DNA of 5,974 nt from Bacillota bacterium (lineage in GTDB: Bacteria; Bacillota; Clostridia; Acetivibrionales; DSM-2933), in contig JAEZNF010000044.1 of NCBI GenBank assembly GCA_023441845.1, forward strand, positions 1 to 5,974, given 5' to 3'. Shown here one piece after another: positions 1 to 5,974 of this stretch. Position 1 is the stretch's first letter; the number at the start of each line of letters is the position of its first letter. The position numbers were made by a program, and so were the translations under genes. The notes below the pieces were generated by a model, which worked only from the letters and a program-made list of their open reading frames with translations, did not search any database and had not been told where the DNA came from.

Positions 1-1191
1 ATTGTAAAGGCCTGCGACGAGATTCTGGGAGGCGCTTTTAAAGACCAGTTCCAGGTGGACGCGTTTCAAGGCGGCGCAGGTACTTCTTTAAACATGAATG
101 TCAACGAGGTTATAGCAAACAGGGCTATTGAGCATCTGGGAGGGGAAAAAGGCGACTACGGCAAGGTGCATCCCCTTGACCATGTAAATATGTCCCAGTC
201 AACAAATGATGTGTTTCCAACTGCCGTGCGTATTGCGGCAATAAAGCTTTTATCTCCTGTCAGTGAACTGTTTGCCGAGCTTCAGACGGTCCTCCAGGAA
301 AAAGAAGAGGAGTTTTCAAACGTTCTGAAGGTAGGCAGAACCCAGCTCCAGGACGCTGTACCCGTAATGCTCGGGCAGGAGTTCGGGGCATGGGCCCAGG
401 CAATATCGAGAGACAGATGGAGACTGTATAAGGTGGAGGAGAGGCTAAGACAGGTTAATCTCGGCGGAACGGCAGTCGGAACAGGACTTAACGCCGGGAG
501 GAAATACATATATATGGTCATAGAAAAGCTAAGGGAACTGACCGGCCTCGGACTGGCAAGAGCGGAGTATATGATGGACCCTACTCAAAACAATGATGTA
601 TTTGTGGAGGTTTCCGGTTTATTAAAGACATCTGCCGTCAACCTTTCCAAGATAGCGAGTGATTTAAGGCTGCTCTCATCGGGACCAAGGGCCGGAATTG
701 GAGAAATTATCCTTCCGGCGGTTCAGGCAGGATCTACAATAATGCCCGGCAAGGTCAATCCGGTAATACCTGAAGCGGTAAACCAGATTGCGTTTCAAAT
801 TATGGGAAATGATCTGACCATAACTTTAGCGGCCCAATCGGGTCAGCTTGAGCTCAATGCGTTTTTACCGGTGATAGCCCATAACCTCTTTGAAATGCTG
901 GACTTATTGAAAAATGGATTGAATATGCTTATCGATAAGTGTATTAAAGGAATAAAAGCTGATAATGAAAGGTGCAGCAAGCTTCTGGAGGAAAGCTTTG
1001 TTTCTGTTACTGCCCTTTTAGAGCATGTAGGATATGAGAAAGCCGCCGAGATAACTAAAAAGTGCGTTTCCATGAGAAAAACAGTTAAGGACATAATAAT
1101 TGAAGAGCAAATTTTTGAAAGCGGCAGGGCCAATCAAATATTAAATCCCATTGAGATGACGAAGCCCGGTATTCCGGGGAAGGAGAGATGA
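1..1191 (+). CDS. aspA: Aspartate ammonia-lyase (aspartase), 5' end cut by the window edge
   Basis: Enzyme of the fumarase/aspartase superfamily, expected to convert L-aspartate to fumarate and ammonia in the cytoplasm as a homotetramer. The frame is open from base 1, giving 396 visible residues. Full-length aspartases have about 470, so roughly 75 N-terminal residues lie upstream; the in-frame GTG at 55 is internal and not a real start. Visible-fragment landmarks are SQSTNDVFPT (65-74), GRTQLQDAVP (112-121), AVGTGLNA, LLSSGPRAG, and the superfamily signature GSTIMPGKVNP (244-254), whose Ser245 corresponds to the catalytic base. The Thr-Gln in GRTQLQ and PVIPEAVNQ after the signature resemble E. 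coli AspA as I recall it, where fumarases usually have GRTHLQ; this favours aspartase over fumarase. hydF begins 3 nt after its stop, so the two are probably co-transcribed. By inference it may supply ammonia for H-cluster assembly rather than serve general aspartate catabolism. Family assignment is firm; exact substrate is less so. Confidence 0.93.
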   Translation: MVKACDEILGGAFKDQFQVDAFQGGAGTSLNMNVNEVIANRAIEHLGGEKGDYGKVHPLDHVNMSQSTNDVFPTAVRIAAIKLLSPVSELFAELQTVLQEKEEEFSNVLKVGRTQLQDAVPVMLGQEFGAWAQAISRDRWRLYKVEERLRQVNLGGTAVGTGLNAGRKYIYMVIEKLRELTGLGLARAEYMMDPTQNNDVFVEVSGLLKTSAVNLSKIASDLRLLSSGPRAGIGEIILPAVQAGSTIMPGKVNPVIPEAVNQIAFQIMGNDLTITLAAQSGQLELNAFLPVIAHNLFEMLDLLKNGLNMLIDKCIKGIKADNERCSKLLEESFVSVTALLEHVGYEKAAEITKKCVSMRKTVKDIIIEEQIFESGRANQILNPIEMTKPGIPGKER

Positions 1192-1194
1192 TTT

Positions 1195-2433
1195 ATGAAT
1201 ACAGTTCCTGTTGCGAACAGGCTTCATATAGCACTATTCGGACGTAGAAATGTTGGAAAGTCAAGCCTTATAAATGCTTTAACCGGGCAAAGCCTGTCAG
1301 TGGTGTCCGAAGTTCCAGGGACCACCACAGACCCTGTCTATAAGACCATGGAGCTTCTGCCGATAGGGCCCGTAGTGATTATTGATACGGCAGGTATGGA
1401 TGATATTGGTGATTTAGGAAACTTAAGAGTTGAAAAAACATATGATATTTTAAGAAAGACTAATTATGCCGTAATTGTAATAAATGCACAAGATGGCTTG
1501 ACCGACATGGAAAAGGACTTTGCAAAAGACATAAAAGCAAGGGGCATACCTGCCGTGTGTGTAGTCAACAAGAGTGATTTGAAGGCACCTGGTAAGGATG
1601 AGGTGGAGGGCATTAAAAAACAACTGGACATTCCTGTGTTTTGTGCAAGCTCTTTAAACCATACCGGAATTGAAGAATTAAAGAAATTCATTGCCAATAA
1701 TGCTGTATTTGATGAAGCGGAATTAAGTATTGTGGGAGACCTTATAAAGCCGGGAGATTTTGTTGTGCTTGTTACCCCAATAGACAAGGCGGCTCCGAAA
1801 GGCAGGCTTATTTTGCCGCAGCAGCAGACTATAAGGGATATTATTGAGAATGACGCAATTGCTGTTGTGACTAAGGAATATGAGCTTAAAGAGACTCTGA
1901 AAAATTTAAGCAAAAAGCCTTCGCTTGTTATAACCGATTCGCAGGCATTTTTGAAGGTATCGGCAGATACGCCGCCCGATATACCTCTAACGTCTTTTTC
2001 AATACTGTTTGCGAGGTACAAGGGTGAACTCATTGAGATGGTAAGAGGCTTAAAAAGGATTGAGAGCCTTAAAAACGGTGAGCGGGTTTTGGTGGTGGAA
2101 GGCTGCACCCATCACAGGCAGGCAGATGATATCGGAAAGGTGAAAATCCCAAGGTGGATAAGGCAAATTGCCGGTGGAGACATTGATTTTGAATGGGCTT
2201 CAGGCAATTCATTTCCGAAGGATATAAAAAGCTTCAATGCCATAATTCACTGCGGCGGGTGTATGCTTAACAAGATGGAAATGCAGTACAGGATCAATTT
2301 TTCGAAAGATAACGGTGTGGCAATAACCAATTACGGTATGCTGATAGCATATGTGCAGGGAATATTAAAACGCGCCTTAGAGCCTTTTCCTGCTGCTTCA
2401 ATGATTCTTGAGGAACAAGGGTGGAATATATGA
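1195..2433 (+). CDS. hydF: [FeFe]-hydrogenase H-cluster maturation GTPase HydF
   Basis: HydF is the cytoplasmic scaffold on which the diiron subcluster of the [FeFe]-hydrogenase active site is completed, working with the radical-SAM enzymes HydE and HydG before transfer to HydA. The 412-residue product matches the usual family length. The N-terminal Era/TrmE-like GTPase domain shows the P-loop GRRNVGKSS (16-24), a G2 region PGTTTDPV (41-48), G3 DTAG (64-67), G4 NKSD (125-128) and a G5-like CASS (150-153). A middle dimerisation-type region follows, with the characteristic PIDKAAPKGRLILPQ stretch. The C-terminal domain carries the iron-sulfur ligand pattern C304-x-H306 ... H352-C353-x-x-C356, the CxH...HCxxC signature of HydF, and all these ligands are intact. 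The ATG at 1195 is preceded by AAGGAG (1180-1185) with good spacing, and that site lies inside the end of the upstream lyase gene. The last bases overlap the start of the cysteine desulfurase gene. Confidence 0.97.
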   Translation: MNTVPVANRLHIALFGRRNVGKSSLINALTGQSLSVVSEVPGTTTDPVYKTMELLPIGPVVIIDTAGMDDIGDLGNLRVEKTYDILRKTNYAVIVINAQDGLTDMEKDFAKDIKARGIPAVCVVNKSDLKAPGKDEVEGIKKQLDIPVFCASSLNHTGIEELKKFIANNAVFDEAELSIVGDLIKPGDFVVLVTPIDKAAPKGRLILPQQQTIRDIIENDAIAVVTKEYELKETLKNLSKKPSLVITDSQAFLKVSADTPPDIPLTSFSILFARYKGELIEMVRGLKRIESLKNGERVLVVEGCTHHRQADDIGKVKIPRWIRQIAGGDIDFEWASGNSFPKDIKSFNAIIHCGGCMLNKMEMQYRINFSKDNGVAITNYGMLIAYVQGILKRALEPFPAASMILEEQGWNI

Positions 2434-3578
2434 TATATCTCGACAATGCAGCAACATCATTCCCTAAACCTGAAAAAGTGTATGAAGAAGTGTTAAGGTG
2501 CATGAAGGAATACTGTGCGAACCCCGGCAGGGGAGGCCATGCCATGTCTATAAAAGCCGGTATGGAAATAATGAAAGCAAGAGAAAGAATAGCCGGGTTT
2601 TTTAATATCGGAAATCCCTTGCACATCGCTTTTACCAAAAATGCTACCGAGGCTTTAAACGTGGCAATAAAGGGTATATTAAAAAACGGGGATCATGTTA
2701 TAACTACCTGCATGGAGCATAATTCCGTTATTAGGCCTCTTAAAACTCTTGAAAGGGATATGGGAATAGAGCTTACAATTGTGAAGGGGGATGAATTCGG
2801 AGAATTGGACCCTGCCGATTTCAAAAAACATATAAGGAGCAATACGCGGCTTATTATAAGCACGTTTTCATCCAATGTCAACGGAATTGTTATGCCTGTA
2901 AAGGAAATAGGCAGAATTGCAGCAGAAGACGGAATACTGTTTTTACTTGATGCTTCACAGGGGGCCGGTTCTTCCGGAATTGATGTGGCCGATATGAATA
3001 TCAACATGCTGGCATTTCCGGGACACAAGGGACTTTTAGGGCCTCAGGGCACCGGCGGGCTTTATATATGTGAAGGATTAAAAATAGATTCAATAATGCA
3101 GGGAGGCACCGGCAGTAATTCCGAGAATGTATATCAGCCGGAAATAATGCCTGACTCTTTGGAGAGCGGCACTTTAAATACACCCGGAATTGTGGGATTA
3201 AGCGTCGGTATTGATTTCATAGAAAGCTTCGGATTGGAAAATGTGGGATTTTACAAGCATATGCTTGTAAAAAGGCTTCACGAAGGAATTGAGGAAATTA
3301 AGGGCATCAAACTATACAGCAAAAAGGAGCAGGAAAAGAATACCGGTATAGTGGCGATGAACTTTGAGGAAGTAGAATCAACAGAAGTAAGCTATGTGCT
3401 GGATAAGGCTTACGGTATTGCAACAAGAGCCGGTTTACATTGCGCGCCCTTGGCCCATGAAACTTTAAATACATTTAAAAATGGAGTAGTAAGGTTTAGT
3501 GTAAGTAATTTCAATACTTTAGACGATATAGATAATACACTGGTTGCTTTAAGGGAAATAGCGATAAATCTGCACTGA
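2430..3578 (+). CDS. Cysteine desulfurase family protein (class V aminotransferase fold, PLP-dependent)
   Basis: Fold-type I PLP enzyme of the NifS/SufS superfamily, expected to take sulfur from L-cysteine as an enzyme persulfide and release alanine. Counting from ATG 2430 gives 382 residues, typical for the group. Visible motifs are the N-terminal YLDNAATSFPKP, His97 in EHNSVIRPL (ring-stacking position), Asp174 and Gln177 in DASQGAG (cofactor contacts), Lys200 in FPGHKGLLGPQGTGG (the PLP Schiff-base lysine), and Cys338 in RAGLHCAPLAHETL (the persulfide cysteine position). The RAGLHCAPLAH form resembles the SufS-like 'cysteine desulfurase family protein' group rather than classical IscS. I chose ATG 2430 over the in-frame GTG at 2421 because relatives begin MIYLDNAAT and because it makes an ATGA overlap with the hydF stop, typical of translational coupling. 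Its position suggests sulfur supply for Fe-S or H-cluster assembly (inference). A selenocysteine lyase or other cysteine-sulfur lyase activity cannot be excluded. Confidence 0.9.
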   Translation: MIYLDNAATSFPKPEKVYEEVLRCMKEYCANPGRGGHAMSIKAGMEIMKARERIAGFFNIGNPLHIAFTKNATEALNVAIKGILKNGDHVITTCMEHNSVIRPLKTLERDMGIELTIVKGDEFGELDPADFKKHIRSNTRLIISTFSSNVNGIVMPVKEIGRIAAEDGILFLLDASQGAGSSGIDVADMNINMLAFPGHKGLLGPQGTGGLYICEGLKIDSIMQGGTGSNSENVYQPEIMPDSLESGTLNTPGIVGLSVGIDFIESFGLENVGFYKHMLVKRLHEGIEEIKGIKLYSKKEQEKNTGIVAMNFEEVESTEVSYVLDKAYGIATRAGLHCAPLAHETLNTFKNGVVRFSVSNFNTLDDIDNTLVALREIAINLH

Positions 3579-3636
3579 AGATTATGAAATGTATTTATGG
3601 ATTAAACATATTAATAAAATAATAAAAAAAATTAAT

Positions 3637-3665
3637 TTAATACAGACAAAAGTTAATTAATACAG
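3637..3665. repeat. Two 9-bp direct repeats, 20 bp apart, in a promoter region
   Basis: TTAATACAG occurs at 3637-3645 and again at 3657-3665. The start-to-start distance of 20 bp is close to two helical turns. The first copy overlaps the proposed -35 element of the small membrane-protein gene and the second abuts its -10 element. This arrangement could be a pair of regulator half-sites, but in such AT-rich DNA it could also be chance or local duplication. No known operator was recognised. Confidence 0.45.
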
Positions 3666-3671
3666 TATAAT
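3643..3671 (+). promoter_or_regulatory. Sigma-A-like promoter for the small membrane-protein gene
   Basis: A perfect -10 hexamer TATAAT (3666-3671) lies 17 bp downstream of CAGACA (3643-3648), which matches four of six bases of the TTGACA -35 consensus. Transcription would start near 3678, leaving a short leader before the ribosome binding site at 3691. It follows the end of the hydF block in a very AT-rich gap (3579-3704) with no hairpin terminator that I can see, so some read-through from upstream is possible. Confidence 0.65.
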
Positions 3672-3690
3672 AGATTAAAATAATCAATTT

Positions 3691-3697
3691 GGAGGGG
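3691..3697 (+). promoter_or_regulatory. Ribosome binding site of the small membrane-protein gene
   Basis: GGAGGGG is a strong Shine-Dalgarno match. From the core GGAGG the spacing is 9 nt to ATG 3705 and 6 nt to an in-frame GTG at 3702. ATG 3705 is preferred as the stronger start codon, and the choice changes the protein by only one residue. The strong site is a main reason for calling this short frame a real gene. Confidence 0.75.
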
Positions 3698-3704
3698 TTT
3701 AGTG

Positions 3705-3881
3705 ATGGATAATCGGACAATAAAACCTGTATTAATAATAGTTGCATTAGTTGTAGCTGCAGTAGTAGCAGTAAAGATATTGTCTTTAGCTATGACTTTA
3801 GTTTTTAAAGTTATACTTCCATTAGCTTTTGTGGCATTAATTATTTATGGAGTATACTGGTTTATTAAAAAAAGAAGGTAG
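3705..3881 (+). CDS. Small hydrophobic membrane protein, 58 residues, function unknown
   Basis: I do not recognise a family. The product starts MDNRTIKPVLI and ends with the basic tail KKRR. Hydrophobic runs cover about residues 8-23, 25-34 and 36-54, separated by single lysines at 24 and 35. This fits either two transmembrane helices with a short polar turn or one helix plus an amphipathic segment. The positive tail after the last hydrophobic run suggests a cytoplasmic C-terminus. There are no cysteines, histidines or recognisable catalytic motifs. A strong ribosome binding site and a TATAAT promoter immediately upstream support expression. It lies between the hydrogenase-maturation block and the sensor kinase gene, with about 130 nt to the latter. 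It could act alone, belong with the downstream two-component system, or be unrelated to either; the sequence does not decide. Overlooking it would be easy because of its length. Confidence 0.75.
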   Translation: MDNRTIKPVLIIVALVVAAVVAVKILSLAMTLVFKVILPLAFVALIIYGVYWFIKKRR

Positions 3882-3931
3882 TCCTAAAATAACTGCATAA
3901 TTCGGTTAATAAAAGAGATGCATTTTATATA

Positions 3932-3949
3932 TTTATGTTATTTATGTTA
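3932..3949. repeat. Tandem duplication of a 9-bp unit upstream of the sensor kinase gene
   Basis: TTTATGTTA is present twice back to back (3932-3940 and 3941-3949), about 30 bp upstream of the likely -10 element of the kinase gene. It could be a tandem binding site or simple slippage in AT-rich sequence. The rest of the 3882-4013 gap is AT-rich, and no GC-rich terminator hairpin was found in it. Confidence 0.5.
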
Positions 3950-3979
3950 AATTTGTTTATTCTTTTTGATAAAGTTTGT

Positions 3980-3985
3980 TATAAT
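3980..3985 (+). promoter_or_regulatory. Likely -10 element of the sensor kinase promoter
   Basis: A perfect TATAAT ends 28 bp before the kinase start codon. The -35 is poor: TTATTC (3957-3962) sits at the ideal 17-bp spacing but matches weakly. A better -35-like TTGATA (3966-3971) would instead pair with TATAGA at 3990-3995 (18-bp spacing). That second option would start the transcript at or inside the ribosome binding site GAGGAG (4000-4005), so the first is favoured. A weak -35 would fit a promoter needing an activator. Confidence 0.5.
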
Positions 3986-4013
3986 TTATTATAGATTATG
4001 AGGAGAACTTTAT

Positions 4014-5798
4014 ATGCTCAGTAAAAACAGTATAACACGTAAATATTTAAAGGCATCTATTTTTATTGTAATTGTACCTATTCTAGTAGCCAACATAATT
4101 TTAAACAGGCTTTATCTCGATACCCTCTTAGACAGTTACTCCCGCAGGATTCTTCAAAATATCGAGGGGATATCCGAAGTATTGAACGATGAAATTAAAG
4201 CCAATACAATAAGTGCTACTGCCATTACGAAAAACAGTGAAATAATCGAACTTGTCAATAACTGGTTTAAAGCCGGGACAGACCGGGATAAAAGAAGTAT
4301 ATCGGAACGGATTAATAACGAATTTAGCTATAGGACCGATATTAACAATATTGTTTTTCTGTTTAAAGGAAATGGTATGTATTGCTACCCTAAAGGGCAG
4401 GGTTTGAGTGAAGATAGATTAAGAAAAGACTGCCGCTTTGATTCGGATGAAGGAAATGTGAAGATTCTCAATACTTTAACAGTAATAACAGATACAGCCG
4501 AAGAAAAATACCAAAATTCTATTGTTGTAAGGCCTGATGCTGCCGATCTCAATAATAATATTGAGATGATATGCTTTTCTTTTGATTCTAAATTTTTAGG
4601 AAATATAGGTAATATCAAATTGTTTGGAAGTTCCGGTCAAATAGTTATAACCGACCAGAATAACAGATTGCTTTTTTCACAAAAGAAACAGTTAACGTTT
4701 AAAGTAAATGAGGAAGTGGACATGCTTGCCAAAACCGGTAAGAATGACAATAACTCAAGTGTTGTAATAATTGAGGGGAAAAAGCAATTTGCGACGTGTT
4801 ACAAAATACCGGAAACAGGATGGAATATGTATGGACTGGTAAATTACATGGATTTGACCGGAGAAACCAGTAAGATTCTTAAATTGGCTATAGTTTTTAT
4901 GGTTTTTATTATACTTCTGTTTCTTGTATTTTCCTTTTTGTTCTTAAGGGATATACTCATCCCCGTTGACAAGTTGTCAAAGAAAATGAAGATGGTTGAA
5001 AGAGGATATTTGGATACATCAATAGATATAAAAGAAGGCAATGATGAGATAAATAACCTCGGTAAATCTTTTAACAGGATGGTTTCTGAAATAAAGAAAC
5101 TTATAAACGAAAGGGACATAAAACAAAAAGAAAAGGAAAAGGCCGAGATTGAGGCCCTTCAGTCCCAGATAAATCCGCATTTCATATCCAATACATTAAA
5201 TTCAATAAGATTGATGGCAATGATTGCGAAGGTCGACAGTATAAAAAACATGACCGAGGCTTTTATGAAGCTGCTGACTTCAACTTTCAGCCGTAAGGGT
5301 GTATTCAATACCATGGAAGCTGAGTTGGATGTACTTCGAAGCTATGTGTACATAATGAAGGTAAGATTTGGTGATAAATTCGATGTTGTTTTTGAGATGG
5401 ACGAAAGTATCCGGCAGTGTTATATACTGAGACTGGTGTTACAGCCTATACTGGAGAATGCAATTTTACATGGCATTTCGGATATTGAGGAGAAGGGACT
5501 TATTAAGGTTAAAGGATATGGCTTAAAGGGTGACCTTGTAGTTGAGATTATTGATAATGGAAAGGGTATGAGCGAAGAGGAGCTAAAAAGCCTTATGTCG
5601 GACGAACACCGCAATACAAAAGGTTTTAACGGTATGGGGCTTAAGAATGTGGATAAACGTATCAAGCTCAACTACGGTAACGGCTATGGTATTAAAATAG
5701 ACAGTGTTTTAGGGGAGTACACAAATGTAAAGGTCATACTCCCGTATATTACGTATGAACAGGGAGGATCGTTTGATGCAAAAGGTTATGGTGGTTGA
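4014..5798 (+). CDS. Membrane sensor histidine kinase, LytS/YesM (His_kinase) family
   Basis: Sensor kinase of a two-component system: it should sense an extracellular signal, autophosphorylate on histidine and pass phosphate to the adjacent regulator. Order in the 594 residues: transmembrane helix 1 (about 13-34), a large extracytoplasmic sensor region (about 35-288, probably Cache-like by analogy with the family, not proven here), transmembrane helix 2 (about 289-311), HAMP domain (about 312-367), a charged coiled-coil linker, then the His_kinase motif INPHFISNTLNSI with phospho-acceptor His389. The ATPase domain shows the N box LQPILENAILHG (Asn482), the G1 box DNGKGM (514-519) and the G2 box GMGLKNV (540-546). 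All catalytic elements are present. The family usually reads PHFLYNTLN at the histidine; here it is PHFISNTLN. ATG 4014 has AGGAG (4001-4005) 8 nt upstream. Such pairs in Firmicutes commonly control carbohydrate uptake operons, but the ligand here is unknown. Confidence 0.93.
   Translation: MLSKNSITRKYLKASIFIVIVPILVANIILNRLYLDTLLDSYSRRILQNIEGISEVLNDEIKANTISATAITKNSEIIELVNNWFKAGTDRDKRSISERINNEFSYRTDINNIVFLFKGNGMYCYPKGQGLSEDRLRKDCRFDSDEGNVKILNTLTVITDTAEEKYQNSIVVRPDAADLNNNIEMICFSFDSKFLGNIGNIKLFGSSGQIVITDQNNRLLFSQKKQLTFKVNEEVDMLAKTGKNDNNSSVVIIEGKKQFATCYKIPETGWNMYGLVNYMDLTGETSKILKLAIVFMVFIILLFLVFSFLFLRDILIPVDKLSKKMKMVERGYLDTSIDIKEGNDEINNLGKSFNRMVSEIKKLINERDIKQKEKEKAEIEALQSQINPHFISNTLNSIRLMAMIAKVDSIKNMTEAFMKLLTSTFSRKGVFNTMEAELDVLRSYVYIMKVRFGDKFDVVFEMDESIRQCYILRLVLQPILENAILHGISDIEEKGLIKVKGYGLKGDLVVEIIDNGKGMSEEELKSLMSDEHRNTKGFNGMGLKNVDKRIKLNYGNGYGIKIDSVLGEYTNVKVILPYITYEQGGSFDAKGYGG
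5761..5767 (+). promoter_or_regulatory. Ribosome binding site fixing the response regulator start
   Basis: AGGGAGG lies within the last codons of the kinase gene, 8 nt before ATG 5776. It identifies that ATG as the start and so the 23-nt overlap between the two genes, an arrangement consistent with coupled translation of kinase and regulator. Confidence 0.8.
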
Positions 5799-5974
5799 TG
5801 ATGAACCTATTGTAAGGCTGGCCTTAAAATCTCTGGTCAATTGGGAGAGCTATGGCTTCAACATGTGTTTTGAAGCGGCGAACGGTAAGCAGGCGCTTGA
5901 AATCTACAATAATAATCCAGGCATAAACATTGTAATAACCGACATCAACATGCCCGTAATGGATGGGTTAGAGC
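5776..5974 (+). CDS. Response regulator, receiver domain (3' end beyond the window), YesN-like
   Basis: Only the first 66 codons are present. They encode the start of a CheY-like receiver domain: MQKVMVVDDEPIVR has the acidic pair Asp8-Asp9 that binds magnesium, and ITDINMPVMDG contains Asp56, the expected phosphorylation site, followed by the conserved MPxMDG loop. The W23-x-x-Y-G-F stretch after the first helix is typical of YesN-type regulators, which carry a C-terminal AraC-type DNA-binding domain, but that domain is outside the window, so this part is inference. It overlaps the kinase gene by 23 nt and is surely its cognate partner in one operon. The frame is intact up to the window end. 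Confidence 0.92.
   Translation, partial: MQKVMVVDDEPIVRLALKSLVNWESYGFNMCFEAANGKQALEIYNNNPGINIVITDINMPVMDGLE

Noticed and set aside
55..57. GTG as a start codon for the aspartase
   Set aside because: The frame is open back to base 1 with aspartase-like sequence, no ribosome binding site precedes 55, and starting there would remove essential N-terminal residues.
1464..2108. Long open frame on the - strand inside hydF
   Set aside because: It lies wholly opposite the convincing hydF domains, its translation shows no recognisable motif, and it is explained by codon composition of the + strand gene. The shorter - strand frames inside the lyase, desulfurase and kinase genes were rejected for the same reason.
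2421..2429. In-frame GTG at 2421 as the desulfurase start
   Set aside because: It adds only Met-Glu-Tyr before the family's usual MIYLDNAAT start. A GAGGA at 2410-2414 could serve it, so it is not impossible, but ATG 2430 with the ATGA overlap is more likely.
3579..3640. Possible terminator after the cysteine desulfurase gene
   Set aside because: The region has AT-only palindromes such as AAATTAATTT (3629-3638) but no GC-containing stem followed by a T run, so an intrinsic terminator is not supported.
3893..3924. TGCAT ... ATGCA inverted repeat followed by T-rich sequence as a terminator of the small gene
   Set aside because: The stem is only about five pairs with a loop near 20 nt, too weak to call.

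Overview
The window looks like the chromosome of an anaerobic Firmicute of class Clostridia, possibly one of the Ruminiclostridium/Acetivibrio-like cellulolytic clostridia. This is inferred from the moderately AT-rich coding sequence, the very AT-rich gaps, strong AGGAGG-type ribosome binding sites, the [FeFe]-hydrogenase maturase HydF, and a YesM/YesN-type two-component pair. The species cannot be fixed from the sequence alone. All genes lie on the + strand.

Left block (1-3578): three tightly packed genes that look like the end of an operon. They are an aspartate ammonia-lyase missing its N-terminus at the window edge, hydF (GTPase and [4Fe-4S] scaffold for [FeFe]-hydrogenase H-cluster assembly, 3 nt downstream), and a class V aminotransferase-type cysteine desulfurase whose ATG overlaps the hydF stop codon (ATGA). 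Together they suggest a maturation operon in which accessory enzymes supply ammonia and sulfur near the HydF scaffold. HydE and HydG are not in the window and may lie upstream.

Middle (3579-4013): an AT-rich region carrying a short membrane-protein gene of 58 codons (3705-3881) with its own good sigma-A-like promoter and ribosome binding site. The gaps on either side contain short direct repeats. I see no GC-rich hairpin terminator in either gap.

Right block (4014-5974): a complete membrane sensor histidine kinase of the LytS/YesM (His_kinase) family, followed with a 23-nt overlap by the start of a response regulator that runs off the window. It appears to be a separate transcription unit from the hydrogenase block. 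Its target, often a carbohydrate ABC transporter for this family, is outside the window.

No RNA genes, CRISPR arrays, insertion sequences or broken genes were seen. The most notable points are the aspartase-hydF-cysteine desulfurase linkage and the unidentified small membrane protein with repeats near its promoter.
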